From Bacteroides sp. UBA7333 (GTDB lineage Bacteria > Bacteroidota > Bacteroidia > Bacteroidales > Bacteroidaceae), in assembly GCA_002471195.1 (NCBI GenBank), contig DKPN01000014.1, positions 1 to 64,000 of the forward strand: a stretch of 64,000 nt of DNA, written 5' to 3'. Made by a program: the position numbers and the translations under genes. How positions within the stretch are numbered: position 1 is the first letter of the stretch; each line of letters starts with the position of its first letter. The notes below the pieces were generated by a model, which saw only the letters and a list, made by a program, of their open reading frames with translations, was not told the origin of the DNA and ran no database searches. Positions 17,794 through 27,591 of the stretch are shown one piece after another.

Positions 17794-19767
17794 TTATTTT
17801 TTCGATCCCGGCCAACCAGGGTTTTGTTCTAAGTTAGAATTTAAAGCCAACTCTTCGGTAGGAATGCAATATAAGTAATATTGATCTAACCATCCTTTGC
17901 CTTCAACCGCAGGACTTGGATTCACATAAATATATCCTTCGGTTAATGATGCGTCTTTCAATCCTGTGGACAAATTTACTAAACCATTGTTATTAGTTGT
18001 ATAAATAGGATCATTATTTTTTAGCCACATACCTTTTTCTTGACGATTCATGAAATATGGAGCTTTTCCCCAACGGCGCACATCATAAAATCCAAAGCCT
18101 TCGCCCATTAGCTCGATGATGCGCTCACGACGGACTTCCCACAACACAGGTTCAACCTCATAATCGTTCATAGAACCGGTCCACCAAGCGTTGTTTCCTT
18201 TGTCACGATTTGGGTCGAAGTTAGCATCTATATTGCTTACAATCATTTGTGCAACCTCTGCACGTTCGCGCAAACGGTTGATAGAAATATCGGCTGCAGT
18301 TTGATCGAATAATCCAAGCTCGCACATTGCTTCAGCATAATTAAGTATAGCTTCTTCAACTTTAAAGATTGGCTTATCGGCAGTACCTACGGCAGCATTA
18401 TTGTTTGATTCTTCCCAACAATTGTAATTTTTCCATAGATAATAACCAGATGAGGCACTACAAGGGGCTTGAGCGCCACGCAAATTGGGCGCTTTCCAAA
18501 TAACGGTAGCACCATTCCAGTTTGTCAAGGGCAAACGTTTCATAGCGCCGGCTTCACCGGGATTAGAGGTAGTGCCATTGATACCCATAATATCCATGTA
18601 TTCACGGTATTTAGGATCGGCATGATAGCTCCATTTGCAATTAGGATATCCTTCTGGGCGATTGTTTGCGTTGCTTATAACCACATAAGGTGGTGTTACT
18701 GTGTGATACATTCTTGGGTCTCTATTGCGGAAGATATCGTAAATATCTTTAGAGTCTCCTTCGTACTGTGTGTTTTGTGTGTTATTAATAGGAAGACCAT
18801 TTTTCGTCAAATACATATCCACCATATCTTGGGTCAATTGCAAATGCATCTGATCATTCTTCTCTCTAAAGTTAAAATGAGAAGTCAAAAAGTCTTTAGT
18901 AAATTCCTTATATAGGATTATTCCAGGAACTTTTGAAAGATCTTCAGATGTCCACATTTCACCAAATCCGGCTCCGGGCTGACCATCGGTTCCGGTATAC
19001 AATGTTGGGTATTGGTCAATTAGTTCTTTTGACACTCTAATACATTCGTCAAAATATTTATCATAATCGCCCAAATTATGATACTTTCTCCAAGTCGCTT
19101 CACGAAGTGTAAAACGAGATAAGGCCATTTGAATACATGCTTTATTTATGGTATTATTGCCATCATTGAATTTTCCAATATTATTTTCAGCCCATAATAA
19201 ACGCTCCAAAACCTTATCTGCAACAATCTTTCTGTCATCTCTAGGTGCATATGCCTCTTGAGATTGATCGCTCAAAACTTTTTCTACCCAAGGCACATCC
19301 CCAAAACGATTGATTAACTCCATATACCAAAATGAATGGAAAAAATAGCCTACGGCTTTCCAATGATTTGTTTCGGCAGGTGTCAATTTGGAGTTATCTA
19401 AAGCACGCAACATAATATTAACGCGATATATGTAGGCGAAGTTCCAACCGTTGCCCGAAGATGCACCCGTTTGTTTTTGAAATGCATAATTGTTTGTAGT
19501 ACCATTTTTATGTGATAAATATCCTGCATTCCAATCGCTTGTATATACTGAATTCATACCAAAGCCATTGACAGATGTCCCGATATTTGTATTAGTAAAC
19601 ATTTCATAGCATGGCCATACATAAGCTTTTACACTATTGTATGAATCGAATGCAGTAACTTCTGTGATAGAGGTCGTAGGTATTTTATCTAGATAACTAT
19701 CATTACAGCTTGTAGTGAGGGCTACAGTGAAAATCGAAGCTAATCCAAGGGTTAATATCTTTTTCAT
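17794..19767 (-). CDS. susD: SusD-like glycan-binding lipoprotein (PUL1)
   Basis: A 657-residue surface lipoprotein that caps the SusC transporter and captures oligosaccharides. The lipobox ends at Cys21 (TTSCND), followed by the typical SusD opening YLDKIPTTSITE. The C-terminal region shows NYAEAMCELG and RRERIIELMGEGFGFYDVRRWG, the SusD/RagB family signature, near residues 480-570. It is 11 bp after the SusC coding region, so they share a transcript. Length is normal for large SusD proteins. Its partner SusC is frameshifted as sequenced, so the pair may be inactive in this genome copy unless the shift is an error. Confidence 0.92.
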   Translation of the reverse strand: MKKILTLGLASIFTVALTTSCNDSYLDKIPTTSITEVTAFDSYNSVKAYVWPCYEMFTNTNIGTSVNGFGMNSVYTSDWNAGYLSHKNGTTNNYAFQKQTGASSGNGWNFAYIYRVNIMLRALDNSKLTPAETNHWKAVGYFFHSFWYMELINRFGDVPWVEKVLSDQSQEAYAPRDDRKIVADKVLERLLWAENNIGKFNDGNNTINKACIQMALSRFTLREATWRKYHNLGDYDKYFDECIRVSKELIDQYPTLYTGTDGQPGAGFGEMWTSEDLSKVPGIILYKEFTKDFLTSHFNFREKNDQMHLQLTQDMVDMYLTKNGLPINNTQNTQYEGDSKDIYDIFRNRDPRMYHTVTPPYVVISNANNRPEGYPNCKWSYHADPKYREYMDIMGINGTTSNPGEAGAMKRLPLTNWNGATVIWKAPNLRGAQAPCSASSGYYLWKNYNCWEESNNNAAVGTADKPIFKVEEAILNYAEAMCELGLFDQTAADISINRLRERAEVAQMIVSNIDANFDPNRDKGNNAWWTGSMNDYEVEPVLWEVRRERIIELMGEGFGFYDVRRWGKAPYFMNRQEKGMWLKNNDPIYTTNNNGLVNLSTGLKDASLTEGYIYVNPSPAVEGKGWLDQYYLYCIPTEELALNSNLEQNPGWPGSKK

Positions 19768-19778
19768 AATTTAATTCA

Positions 19779-22268
19779 TTAAAGTGTTACATTTAAACCA
19801 AACGAGATGGTACGATAGAAAGGGTACCCCCACGATAAACGTTCAGGATCGTAACCTTTAGGTAAAGAAGAGAAGGTTCCTAAATTCTCTCCACTCGCAA
19901 AAACTCTCAAATTAGTCAGATAAATCTTTTGCAACATATGTTGTGGAAACGTATATGATAAAGTGATATTCTTGATACGCATATATGCAGCACTTTGCAA
20001 ATATTTATCAGATACACGCGAGTTTGAATCACTATTATTCATCATGCCATATATGCGATATAAATTTGCATTTGGATTTTTAGCTTCCCAATATTCTAGA
20101 TCATTTTCAGTGTACATTCCACCACAATCGCCTACGGGTTGCCAATAGTCGGTTTGATTACCGTACAAGGGACGATATGATTCAGTACCACCACCAAATG
20201 GAAATAAAGAAGACCCACCTATCCAGTAATCACGTTTTGCGGTACCTTGCAATATGGCACTTAAAGAAATTCCTTTATAGCCAACTCCCAAATTTATACC
20301 GAAAGAATAACGTGCTGTAGTATTTCCGATGATAGTACGATCACCCGAATCATCCAATTTATTCAAACCATTGTTGATTTCATTAACAGCACCTGTAGCA
20401 TCACTCAAGTTTTTAAATTTTTCATCACCCGGACGAACATTCTTACCCGAAATAGAGGCCACACCATCTTTCAATTTCCAAGATTTTGCATCTACAAAGT
20501 CATCGATAGTATAATAGCCATCGCTCTTGTATCCCCAAATCTCACCCAACTTTTGGCCTTCATAATAGCAACCAGAAGCTAGCGTTCCATTGCCATTAAA
20601 TTTTAAAACACCATCTTTATTATTAAATTTGGTAATTTCAGAAGTATGATCGTAGATATTGAATCCTACGTTATAATTCCAATCACCTATTTTATCGCGC
20701 CATGTCAATGAAAGTTCCCAACCGGTGGTTTTCATATCTGCAGTATTTTGCAGAGGAGCTGTTGTCCCTACAACCCCTGGTAATTGCACACCGGCAACCA
20801 ACATATTTTTCGTTTTGCGTTGGTACCAATCGAAAGTAGCATTAAAACGATTGCGAAACAATGACATATCGATACCAAAATCGAGTGTCTCTACAACTTC
20901 CCAAGTGAATGCATCGGAAATCAAACCTGGAGCCGTGATATAAGTAACATGCTCACCATTTTGCAGCCAATATACAGGATTGTATGTACCTGTTGTTGGA
21001 TTGTACGCTCCTCCTACCAATGGTTCCATGGTAGAATAAAACTGATAGTTTGCAATATTCTGATTACCTATTTGTCCCCATGATGCACGCAGTTTCATTT
21101 CGCCCAACCAATCAGAAGCAGGTTCCATCCAGTTTTCGCGTGCAATATTCCATGCAGTTGAAAATGAAGGAAAGAATCCGAATCTTGATTTTTTGGGAAA
21201 CTTAGAAGAACCATCATATCTGCCATTCACCTCAAGTAAGTATTTACTTTCGTAATTATAGTTTAAGCGATAAAAGCCGCCGCGAATGGCATAATCCTCA
21301 TAAGAGTTAACAGCTGATAGTTTCCCCTGTGATCCACCAAACGAAGGAGCTTCAGGTGATACCATATCATAAGCAGTCATACTCGAATATTTCATCTGCT
21401 TTCTTTCTTGATTGAAACCAGCCATTGCGGTAATTTCATGCTTCTCTTTAAATGATATATTATAAGTACCATATAGATTCACTGCGTTGTAATCATATTT
21501 GGTTGAGTTCTCATTTAAATAATCGGTAGCAATAGATGGTTTTGAATTCAACTCGATAGAGGTCATTTCCCATTTATTAGCATAATATGTGCTCGATATA
21601 TCTTTTCTGTCGTAAGTATATTCTCCTACCAGTTGTAACCCTTTAATAGGCTTAAATATACTTTTCAAGAAAATACGTGTATTACCTGTCCCCGTTTTAC
21701 GAGGATTTTGATATTTAATAATATTAGCAGGTGTATTTAATGGTAGATCATCATAGCCTACATTTACCGATCCTGGCATCATGCCCGATGGATAGAATCC
21801 CATACTATTGTGATTAAAAATACCTGTATCTACCGATTGAGGCATTGAACGGTCACTGTCTGCAAAACGGAAATCCACCTCTTGTGTATACCATTTTGTA
21901 ATATCCGCTCCTATAAATGAAGATATATTATTTCTTTTGAAGAAGTCTTTTGTAGTGATCAACGGTCCATCTTCACGAGTCATTCCGGCACCAATACGAT
22001 AACGTAATCTTTCTGTACCACCCGAAGCCGAGATATTGTGCTGCTGCATAAAGCTAGACTCCAAAAAATCATTGTATGGATTAGAGTCTTTTAAGTAATA
22101 AGGTTTTCCATCTTCACCTATATATATACCATCGCCAATAATATTATAAGCAGATGGATTTGCTTGATAACCGTTCCAATATTCACGCCACTTAGCCACA
22201 GAGATACTATTCGCATAATAGGTATCAGAAAAACCTGCGTCTTGATAAGCTTGCAAATAACTGTCCAA
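19779..22268 (-). CDS. SusC C-terminal segment (beta barrel)
   Basis: Open frame of 829 codons from the first ATG after the break, covering the beta barrel. Its frame is open from about 22310, so the homologous part begins before the ATG. With no signal peptide it could not reach the outer membrane alone. Confidence 0.8.
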   Translation of the reverse strand: MDSYLQAYQDAGFSDTYYANSISVAKWREYWNGYQANPSAYNIIGDGIYIGEDGKPYYLKDSNPYNDFLESSFMQQHNISASGGTERLRYRIGAGMTREDGPLITTKDFFKRNNISSFIGADITKWYTQEVDFRFADSDRSMPQSVDTGIFNHNSMGFYPSGMMPGSVNVGYDDLPLNTPANIIKYQNPRKTGTGNTRIFLKSIFKPIKGLQLVGEYTYDRKDISSTYYANKWEMTSIELNSKPSIATDYLNENSTKYDYNAVNLYGTYNISFKEKHEITAMAGFNQERKQMKYSSMTAYDMVSPEAPSFGGSQGKLSAVNSYEDYAIRGGFYRLNYNYESKYLLEVNGRYDGSSKFPKKSRFGFFPSFSTAWNIARENWMEPASDWLGEMKLRASWGQIGNQNIANYQFYSTMEPLVGGAYNPTTGTYNPVYWLQNGEHVTYITAPGLISDAFTWEVVETLDFGIDMSLFRNRFNATFDWYQRKTKNMLVAGVQLPGVVGTTAPLQNTADMKTTGWELSLTWRDKIGDWNYNVGFNIYDHTSEITKFNNKDGVLKFNGNGTLASGCYYEGQKLGEIWGYKSDGYYTIDDFVDAKSWKLKDGVASISGKNVRPGDEKFKNLSDATGAVNEINNGLNKLDDSGDRTIIGNTTARYSFGINLGVGYKGISLSAILQGTAKRDYWIGGSSLFPFGGGTESYRPLYGNQTDYWQPVGDCGGMYTENDLEYWEAKNPNANLYRIYGMMNNSDSNSRVSDKYLQSAAYMRIKNITLSYTFPQHMLQKIYLTNLRVFASGENLGTFSSLPKGYDPERLSWGYPFYRTISFGLNVTL

Positions 22269-23080
22269 AGGAGCCTGTTCGGGTTGATTGATTTTTGGAA
22301 ACCGAAGTTATTGTTGTAATTCAACGAAAATTTATCGCCTGCCTTCGCTTTCTTAGTCGTTACTAAGATGACTCCGGATGCAGCTCTTGCTCCATATATA
22401 GCCGATGAAGCAGCATCTTTCAAGATAGATATAGATTCAATATCTTCAGGGTTGAGCATATCGATATCACCCTCCACGTTGTCGATCAAGACTAATGGAG
22501 CACCACCATTAACAGACAAGTTTCCACGAATACTAAATGCTTTCGATTCGCCGGGAGAAGCTCCTCCGCTGATAGACAAACCAGGCATCGTACCTTGTAA
22601 TGCATTTTTCACACTGGTTACAGGACGGTCTCCCAATACATCGGCCATCTTAACTTGCGATACAGCTCCCGTTAAATTTGCCTTTTTTTGAGATCCAAAA
22701 CCAACGACTACCACCTCTTGCAAAGTTTGAACATCTTCTTGCAATACGACATGGATTGCTTGCCCAGGAACATAGTTTACAGTTTGCGATTTATATCCGA
22801 TATAAGAAATCTCAATTTCCGCTTTGCCAGAACTGAGAGTTAATGAGAAATTACCATCGATATCGGTTATTGTACCATTATTTGTACCTTTTTCGATAAC
22901 ACTAGCACCGATAACAGATAAGCCACTAGCATCAAGAACCGAACCCGACACGACAGGTGTTTGCTGTACGATTTGTGTGTCTGCAAAATCAACAGTTGGC
23001 AAAGTGGCTCTAGCACTTATACTTCCTACAATAGTAAAAACAATTGCAGCAAGAGAAACCCTTTTGTACATGAGACTCAT
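22118..23080 (-). CDS. SusC N-terminal segment (signal, regulatory domain, plug)
   Basis: Open frame of 320 codons covering the signal peptide, the N-terminal extension and the plug domain. The last genuine SusC residues are near NFGFQKSIN. The roughly 55 residues after that point are out-of-frame sequence ending at 22118. Confidence 0.8.
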   Translation of the reverse strand: MSLMYKRVSLAAIVFTIVGSISARATLPTVDFADTQIVQQTPVVSGSVLDASGLSVIGASVIEKGTNNGTITDIDGNFSLTLSSGKAEIEISYIGYKSQTVNYVPGQAIHVVLQEDVQTLQEVVVVGFGSQKKANLTGAVSQVKMADVLGDRPVTSVKNALQGTMPGLSISGGASPGESKAFSIRGNLSVNGGAPLVLIDNVEGDIDMLNPEDIESISILKDAASSAIYGARAASGVILVTTKKAKAGDKFSLNYNNNFGFQKSINPNRLLWTVICKLIKTQVFLIPIMRIVSLWLSGVNIGTVIKQIHLLIILLAMVYI

Positions 23081-23346
23081 AATTGATTAATTAAATTGTT
23101 TTTATGGTATTAAATATTTATTATTTCATCGACTGAATAATTATAATCGACAAGGATGAATTGCCGAATAAAGCAATAACTGCTTCAAGTAAGAAAGATG
23201 TATTTATCAAAAAATAAATATTGAAAATCCAAACAGATAGGAATAGACAACATATTGAATATGTCTTAATTACATTCACAAACGAATTAACATAAAACAC
23301 ATTTCTATTAACATATCAAGATTTATTCATCCCACACACTTGCCAA

Positions 23347-23354
23347 CAAAGGTA
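23347..23354 (-). promoter_or_regulatory. -7 element for the PUL1 susC transcript
   Basis: The minus strand reads TACCTTTG, identical to the element at 2028-2035. No -33 TTTG is present at 19-21 nt, as expected if an activator, probably the neighbouring hybrid regulator, compensates. Confidence 0.45.
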
Positions 23355-23470
23355 TTTAATAGTCATTTCAACCCTATTCCAATAATTGACAACAATGTTC
23401 AAAAAATAAACAATTTGATATAAAACAATAAATATTAGCTATATACAGAGCTATTATAAAGGTTATAATA

Positions 23471-23478
23471 TATCTTTG
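23471..23478 (+). promoter_or_regulatory. -7 element for the hybrid sensor gene
   Basis: TATCTTTG matches TAnnTTTG about 60 nt before the ATG at 23537. No TTTG -33 box lies at the usual distance. Confidence 0.5.
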
Positions 23479-23536
23479 TATAAAATAAACAGTTCCATAC
23501 CAATAAACGTTTTTAAACCTATTTTAAAGAAAGAGA

Positions 23537-26500
23537 ATGACCCAGTATCAACGCAGATTTATAGCTATACTACAAATAATTCTATTATCGATCATTACCA
23601 AACAAGCCATCATATTTGCACAAGATTATTATTTTAAACCATTGGCATCGATGGATACTGATGCCTCTACAGTAGGTGCAATTTTAAACGATGACTGGGG
23701 ATTTATATGGATGGGAACAAATAATGGCTTATTTCGATTCGACGGTAACGAAACAAAAAAATATGTTCAATTAAAAGATCAAGAAGGCAGCTTACCTCAT
23801 AATCATATTTATCATATAAAAGAAGACCAAGATAAAAGAATCTGGATTTTAACTGCAATGGGGATTGTGCATTATAATAGAATTAATAACAACTTTGATA
23901 TTGTAAAAAATAAAGAAGGAAATAAGGTGGTGGCACAATCGTATTTAAACACGCACAGAAATGTTTATGTAGGAGCAAGAAATACGATTTATAAATATGA
24001 TGAGAATGCACATCTTCTTGAACTTGTATTGAAAATTGATGAACTCCCAGACTTTGCAATAAGCTCTTTGAGCCAAATAAATGATACAACATTATTATGC
24101 AGTGGTTGGGATCATTTGATTGAACTTAATTTAAACACAAAACAATTTAAAATAGACCCCTTTGGCCCTTACATAGATATAATGTGCTCTTATGTTGATT
24201 CAGTAGGGAATATATGGTTTTCTCCCTATAATAAAGGACTTTTTTGTTATAATAAAAAAGGCAAGCTGATGGCCACATACAATACCGAGAATTCGTTATT
24301 GAGTAATGACATTGTTTTATGTATTGAAGAAAAAGACTCTAAAATATGGATCGGAACAGATGGGGGTGGTATTAATATCATTAACCCTTCCACCAACAAA
24401 ATTACCGTATTAGAATATAATCCAGAAGATTTTTATTCACTTCCAGACAATTCCATTTTACAATTATATAAAGATAATAACAACAACATTTGGGCAGGAA
24501 GCGTAAGAAATGGGTTAATCAGCATTCGAGAAGTGGCAATGAAAACCTATTCGGCCGTATTACCGGGTTCAACTATTGGATTAAGCAATCGTACCGTCTT
24601 AAGCCTTTATCATGACAATGACAACACTTTATGGATTGGAACTGATGGTGGCGGTATTAATAGTTATAACATCGACACTAAGAAGTTTAAACACTTCTCA
24701 CACACACTGAAAGATAAAATAGGTTCAATTGAAGCTTATAAACCTGGAAAGTTGTTAATATCGATCTTCTCAAAGGGTATTTATGAATTTGACATCGTAA
24801 CCGGAGCAATGAAGCCTTTTGTCATTATGAATGAAGAGATAAACAATAAACTTTGCAGAAAAGGACAAATTGTAAATATCCTACGATCTTCGGCCGATTG
24901 TATCTTATTTCTTACTGACAGAATTCACATATACAACGAAAATAGTAAAACTTTTGAGCTCGTACGTAAAAACAATTTAAACTCTAGCCCTCGCCTTTTC
25001 CCTATTGCAAGTATAGGAAACGATGCTTATATGTATGATCAAAAAAAAATATACAAACTATATAAAGAAGAGAAGGCTTATCATTTAGAATCAATTTTCA
25101 GCTTTGATCAGGACACCCTTATCAATTCAATATCCTTAGATAAAAATCGGAATTTTTGGATTGCCACAAATATCGGAATATGTAAGTATAATCTGGACAC
25201 CCACGAATACAACAAAATATCTACCAGCTTATTTAAAAATGCCAATCTAGTGGTGTGCGATAATAATAATCAGATTTGGATTGGTGCTGATAATATGCTT
25301 TTCTCTTGGAGAGATATTGATAATAAATTTACAAACTATGGCGAATCAGACGGTGTTTTAGAAAACAATTATTTACCGATGTCGGGATTATCTGATAATG
25401 ATGGAAATGTTTTTATGGGCGGAACGAAAGGTTTACTGATGATTAATAGCAAACAATCTTATGCCGATTCTAAACCTCCTACGCTTCAACTAACAGATTT
25501 AATTGTCAATGGAACCTCCGACCATGAACGATTCAATCAATCCACAACAAATAGAATTTCTATTCCTTGGAACAGCAATGTAATTGTAAAAATCATTGCA
25601 AAAGAGGAGGATATATTCAGAAGAAAATTATATCGATATAAGATTAAAGGATCGAATGCTCCTCAATTCGAAACCTATGATTCTGAATATACTTTGCCGC
25701 ATTTATCTCCCGGAGACTATTCTGTATTCGTATCGTGTACCCAAAAAGATGGATATTGGACAAACGAAAATGAAATATTGCGTCTGACGATTTTACCCCC
25801 ATGGCATCAAACATGGTGGTTTATGATAATATTATGCTTATCGATATTATTCATTTTATTTTTGGTGTTCTACTTCACCTCACGCCACAAAGAAAACAAG
25901 ATGAGTAAAGCTATCAGAGAGCGAGATAAACAAGCCTATGAAGAAAAGTTGCAATTTTTAATTAACATTAGTCATGAATTGCGTACTCCGCTCACTCTAA
26001 TTCATGCACCTATCAAGCGCTTATTAAATACTCTTTCGCCATTAGACAACAGTTATTTAATAACAAAAACTATATATCGACAATCACAGCGAATGAAAGA
26101 TCTGATAAATATGGTACTGAATGTTCAAAAGATGGAAATTGGTAAAAGCAAATTACACATTAGACCCTATCTATTGAACCAATGGATTTCGGATATCGCG
26201 AAAGATTTTACATTGGATGGAGAATCGAAGGGAATTGCTATTGTTCATCAATTTGATAAAAACATAGAAGAGGTTAATTTTGATGTAGAAAAGAGTGAAA
26301 TAATACTTAACAACCTTTTAATAAACGCTTTAAAACACAGCCCTAACCATGCGAAGATTACTATAAAAAGCGAATTAATTGAAAACAATAGCTTTATACG
26401 CATATCAATTAGCGATGAAGGAAATGGTTTGGAGCAAACTGATTTTAATCATTTATTTACACGCTTTTATCAAGGAGCAGGCGAAAAAGGAGGAAGCGGT

Positions 26501-27508
26501 ATCGGGCTCAATTATTCGAAAGTGCTTATCGAATTGCAGGGAGGCAGAATTGGGGCCTACAACAATAAAGATTTAGGGGCTACTTTTTATTTTGATTTAC
26601 CCACCACTTTAGAGGTTTCTGATGTTACCTGCCAACCAAAAGCATATTTGAATGAAATTATGGGCGGCACAATTGAAGACATTAAGTACCAAGACTGCAT
26701 TACAGAACTAAAATCGAGTAAAGTTTTAATAGTAGATGACAATACGGATTTGACCGATTTTTTAGAATCAGAGTTTAAAAACAAGTTTGATAAGGTATAC
26801 AAGGCCGCCAATGGATTTGAAGCTCTATCACTCATTAAAAGTCATATTCCCGATATCATTATTAGCGATGTTATGATGCCGCGTATGGATGGATTCGAGT
26901 TGTGCAAAACAATAAAAGAAGATATTAATATTAGTCATATACCCATTATTCTTCTTACAGCTCGCGATGATAAACAAAGTCATATCTATGGGTATAAGAA
27001 CGGAGCAGATGGATACTTGAGTAAACCGTTTGAGATGGAAATGCTACTCGAAATAATACATAACAGACTAAAAGATAGAGAGTTGATAAGAAAGCGTTAT
27101 CAATCCATAGCTTTACCATCCGCAGAAGAAACTACCTATAGTTCGGCCGATGAATCTTTCATCATTAAGCTCAACACCATTATCGAAGAAAATCTTAATA
27201 ATACCAACTTCGATGTCACATTTATATGCAAGGAGATTGGTATGAGTAGAGGTACGCTTTATAATAAGTTAAAAGCCATTGCAGGAATGAAAATCACCGA
27301 TTATATCAATAAATTTAGAATGGAAAAAGCGCTACATTTAATGAATAATCCTCAATTAAACATTACAGAAATTGCAGAAGCTGTAGGATTTAGTACTTTA
27401 AGATATTTCAGCACTGTATTCAAACAATACACAGGTTATACGCCCTCGCAGTGGAAAGAAAATGCTAAAAAGAACATTTCAAACACTCAGATAACAGGTC
27501 ATGAATAA
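23537..27508 (+). CDS. hybrid two-component system sensor-regulator (PUL1 control)
   Basis: A 1323-residue fusion of sensor and DNA-binding regulator, the usual activator of Bacteroidota PULs. Order: signal/anchor segment (about 10-28); periplasmic two-component-propeller repeats to about residue 690 (recurrent WIGTDGGGIN and similar); a Y_Y_Y domain (about 695-757); a membrane segment (about 762-784); histidine kinase with phosphoacceptor His813 in NISHELRTPL; ATPase domain with EKGGSGIGLNYSK; receiver domain with phosphoacceptor Asp1111 in IISDVMMPRMDG and the later conserved lysine in YLSKPF; and an AraC-type helix-turn-helix (about 1220-1312, RYFSTVFKQYTGYTPSQWK). All catalytic residues are present. 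It is divergent from susC and very likely senses a PUL1 breakdown oligosaccharide in the periplasm. Confidence 0.95.
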   Translation: MTQYQRRFIAILQIILLSIITKQAIIFAQDYYFKPLASMDTDASTVGAILNDDWGFIWMGTNNGLFRFDGNETKKYVQLKDQEGSLPHNHIYHIKEDQDKRIWILTAMGIVHYNRINNNFDIVKNKEGNKVVAQSYLNTHRNVYVGARNTIYKYDENAHLLELVLKIDELPDFAISSLSQINDTTLLCSGWDHLIELNLNTKQFKIDPFGPYIDIMCSYVDSVGNIWFSPYNKGLFCYNKKGKLMATYNTENSLLSNDIVLCIEEKDSKIWIGTDGGGINIINPSTNKITVLEYNPEDFYSLPDNSILQLYKDNNNNIWAGSVRNGLISIREVAMKTYSAVLPGSTIGLSNRTVLSLYHDNDNTLWIGTDGGGINSYNIDTKKFKHFSHTLKDKIGSIEAYKPGKLLISIFSKGIYEFDIVTGAMKPFVIMNEEINNKLCRKGQIVNILRSSADCILFLTDRIHIYNENSKTFELVRKNNLNSSPRLFPIASIGNDAYMYDQKKIYKLYKEEKAYHLESIFSFDQDTLINSISLDKNRNFWIATNIGICKYNLDTHEYNKISTSLFKNANLVVCDNNNQIWIGADNMLFSWRDIDNKFTNYGESDGVLENNYLPMSGLSDNDGNVFMGGTKGLLMINSKQSYADSKPPTLQLTDLIVNGTSDHERFNQSTTNRISIPWNSNVIVKIIAKEEDIFRRKLYRYKIKGSNAPQFETYDSEYTLPHLSPGDYSVFVSCTQKDGYWTNENEILRLTILPPWHQTWWFMIILCLSILFILFLVFYFTSRHKENKMSKAIRERDKQAYEEKLQFLINISHELRTPLTLIHAPIKRLLNTLSPLDNSYLITKTIYRQSQRMKDLINMVLNVQKMEIGKSKLHIRPYLLNQWISDIAKDFTLDGESKGIAIVHQFDKNIEEVNFDVEKSEIILNNLLINALKHSPNHAKITIKSELIENNSFIRISISDEGNGLEQTDFNHLFTRFYQGAGEKGGSGIGLNYSKVLIELQGGRIGAYNNKDLGATFYFDLPTTLEVSDVTCQPKAYLNEIMGGTIEDIKYQDCITELKSSKVLIVDDNTDLTDFLESEFKNKFDKVYKAANGFEALSLIKSHIPDIIISDVMMPRMDGFELCKTIKEDINISHIPIILLTARDDKQSHIYGYKNGADGYLSKPFEMEMLLEIIHNRLKDRELIRKRYQSIALPSAEETTYSSADESFIIKLNTIIEENLNNTNFDVTFICKEIGMSRGTLYNKLKAIAGMKITDYINKFRMEKALHLMNNPQLNITEIAEAVGFSTLRYFSTVFKQYTGYTPSQWKENAKKNISNTQITGHE

Positions 27509-27525
27509 ATATATTTTGAAACGTG

Positions 27526-27576
27526 TTTAAATAATGCGGGATAATAGCTATAATCTATTATCCCGCATTATTTAAA
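27526..27576. terminator. bidirectional terminator, 22-bp stem
   Basis: A perfect 22-bp inverted repeat (27526-27547 with 27555-27576, core AATGCGGGATAATAG) with a 7-nt loop. It lies between the stops of the convergent hybrid sensor and TolC genes. AT-rich ends flank the GC-rich core on both sides, so it should serve both strands. Confidence 0.85.
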
Positions 27577-27591
27577 TTACTAAAAACGTTT

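Larger units (their letters stand above)
19779..23080 (-). pseudogene. susC: SusC-like TonB-dependent transporter, frameshifted (PUL1)
   Basis: Outer membrane TonB-dependent importer for glycan fragments, interrupted by a one-base frameshift. Read across the break it would be about 1100 residues, the normal SusC length. The N-terminal part has a signal peptide, a carboxypeptidase-regulatory-like domain (about 40-120), a TonB-box-like EVVVVGFG and a plug domain with NPEDIESISILKDAAS. The barrel part ends with FYRTISFGLNVTL, the usual aromatic-rich barrel end. The frames cross around a five-base A run on the coding strand (plus-strand T run 22292-22296). One extra A restores a continuous reading through FQK into QPEQAPLDSYLQAYQD. 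No other lesion is visible. It is either a recent inactivation, a slippage site or a sequencing error. Confidence 0.85.
23081..23536. other. divergent regulatory spacer between susC and the hybrid sensor
   Basis: A 456-bp AT-rich spacer between divergently transcribed susC (minus) and the hybrid two-component gene (plus). It holds one -7 element for each direction and should contain the regulator's own binding sites. No gene is supported here. The susC leader would be long, about 260 nt. Confidence 0.5.

Noticed and set aside
18469..18915. 148-codon plus-strand frame
   Set aside because: Antisense to the PUL1 SusD gene, which has clear family motifs over the same bases.
22285..22310. Programmed frameshift in SusC
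   Set aside because: The A5 run is short, there is no evident stimulatory structure, and SusC proteins are not known to use recoding, so mutation or sequencing error is preferred.
23081..23346. Riboswitch in the PUL1 susC leader
   Set aside because: Only short, imperfect stems were found and nothing resembles a known aptamer core.
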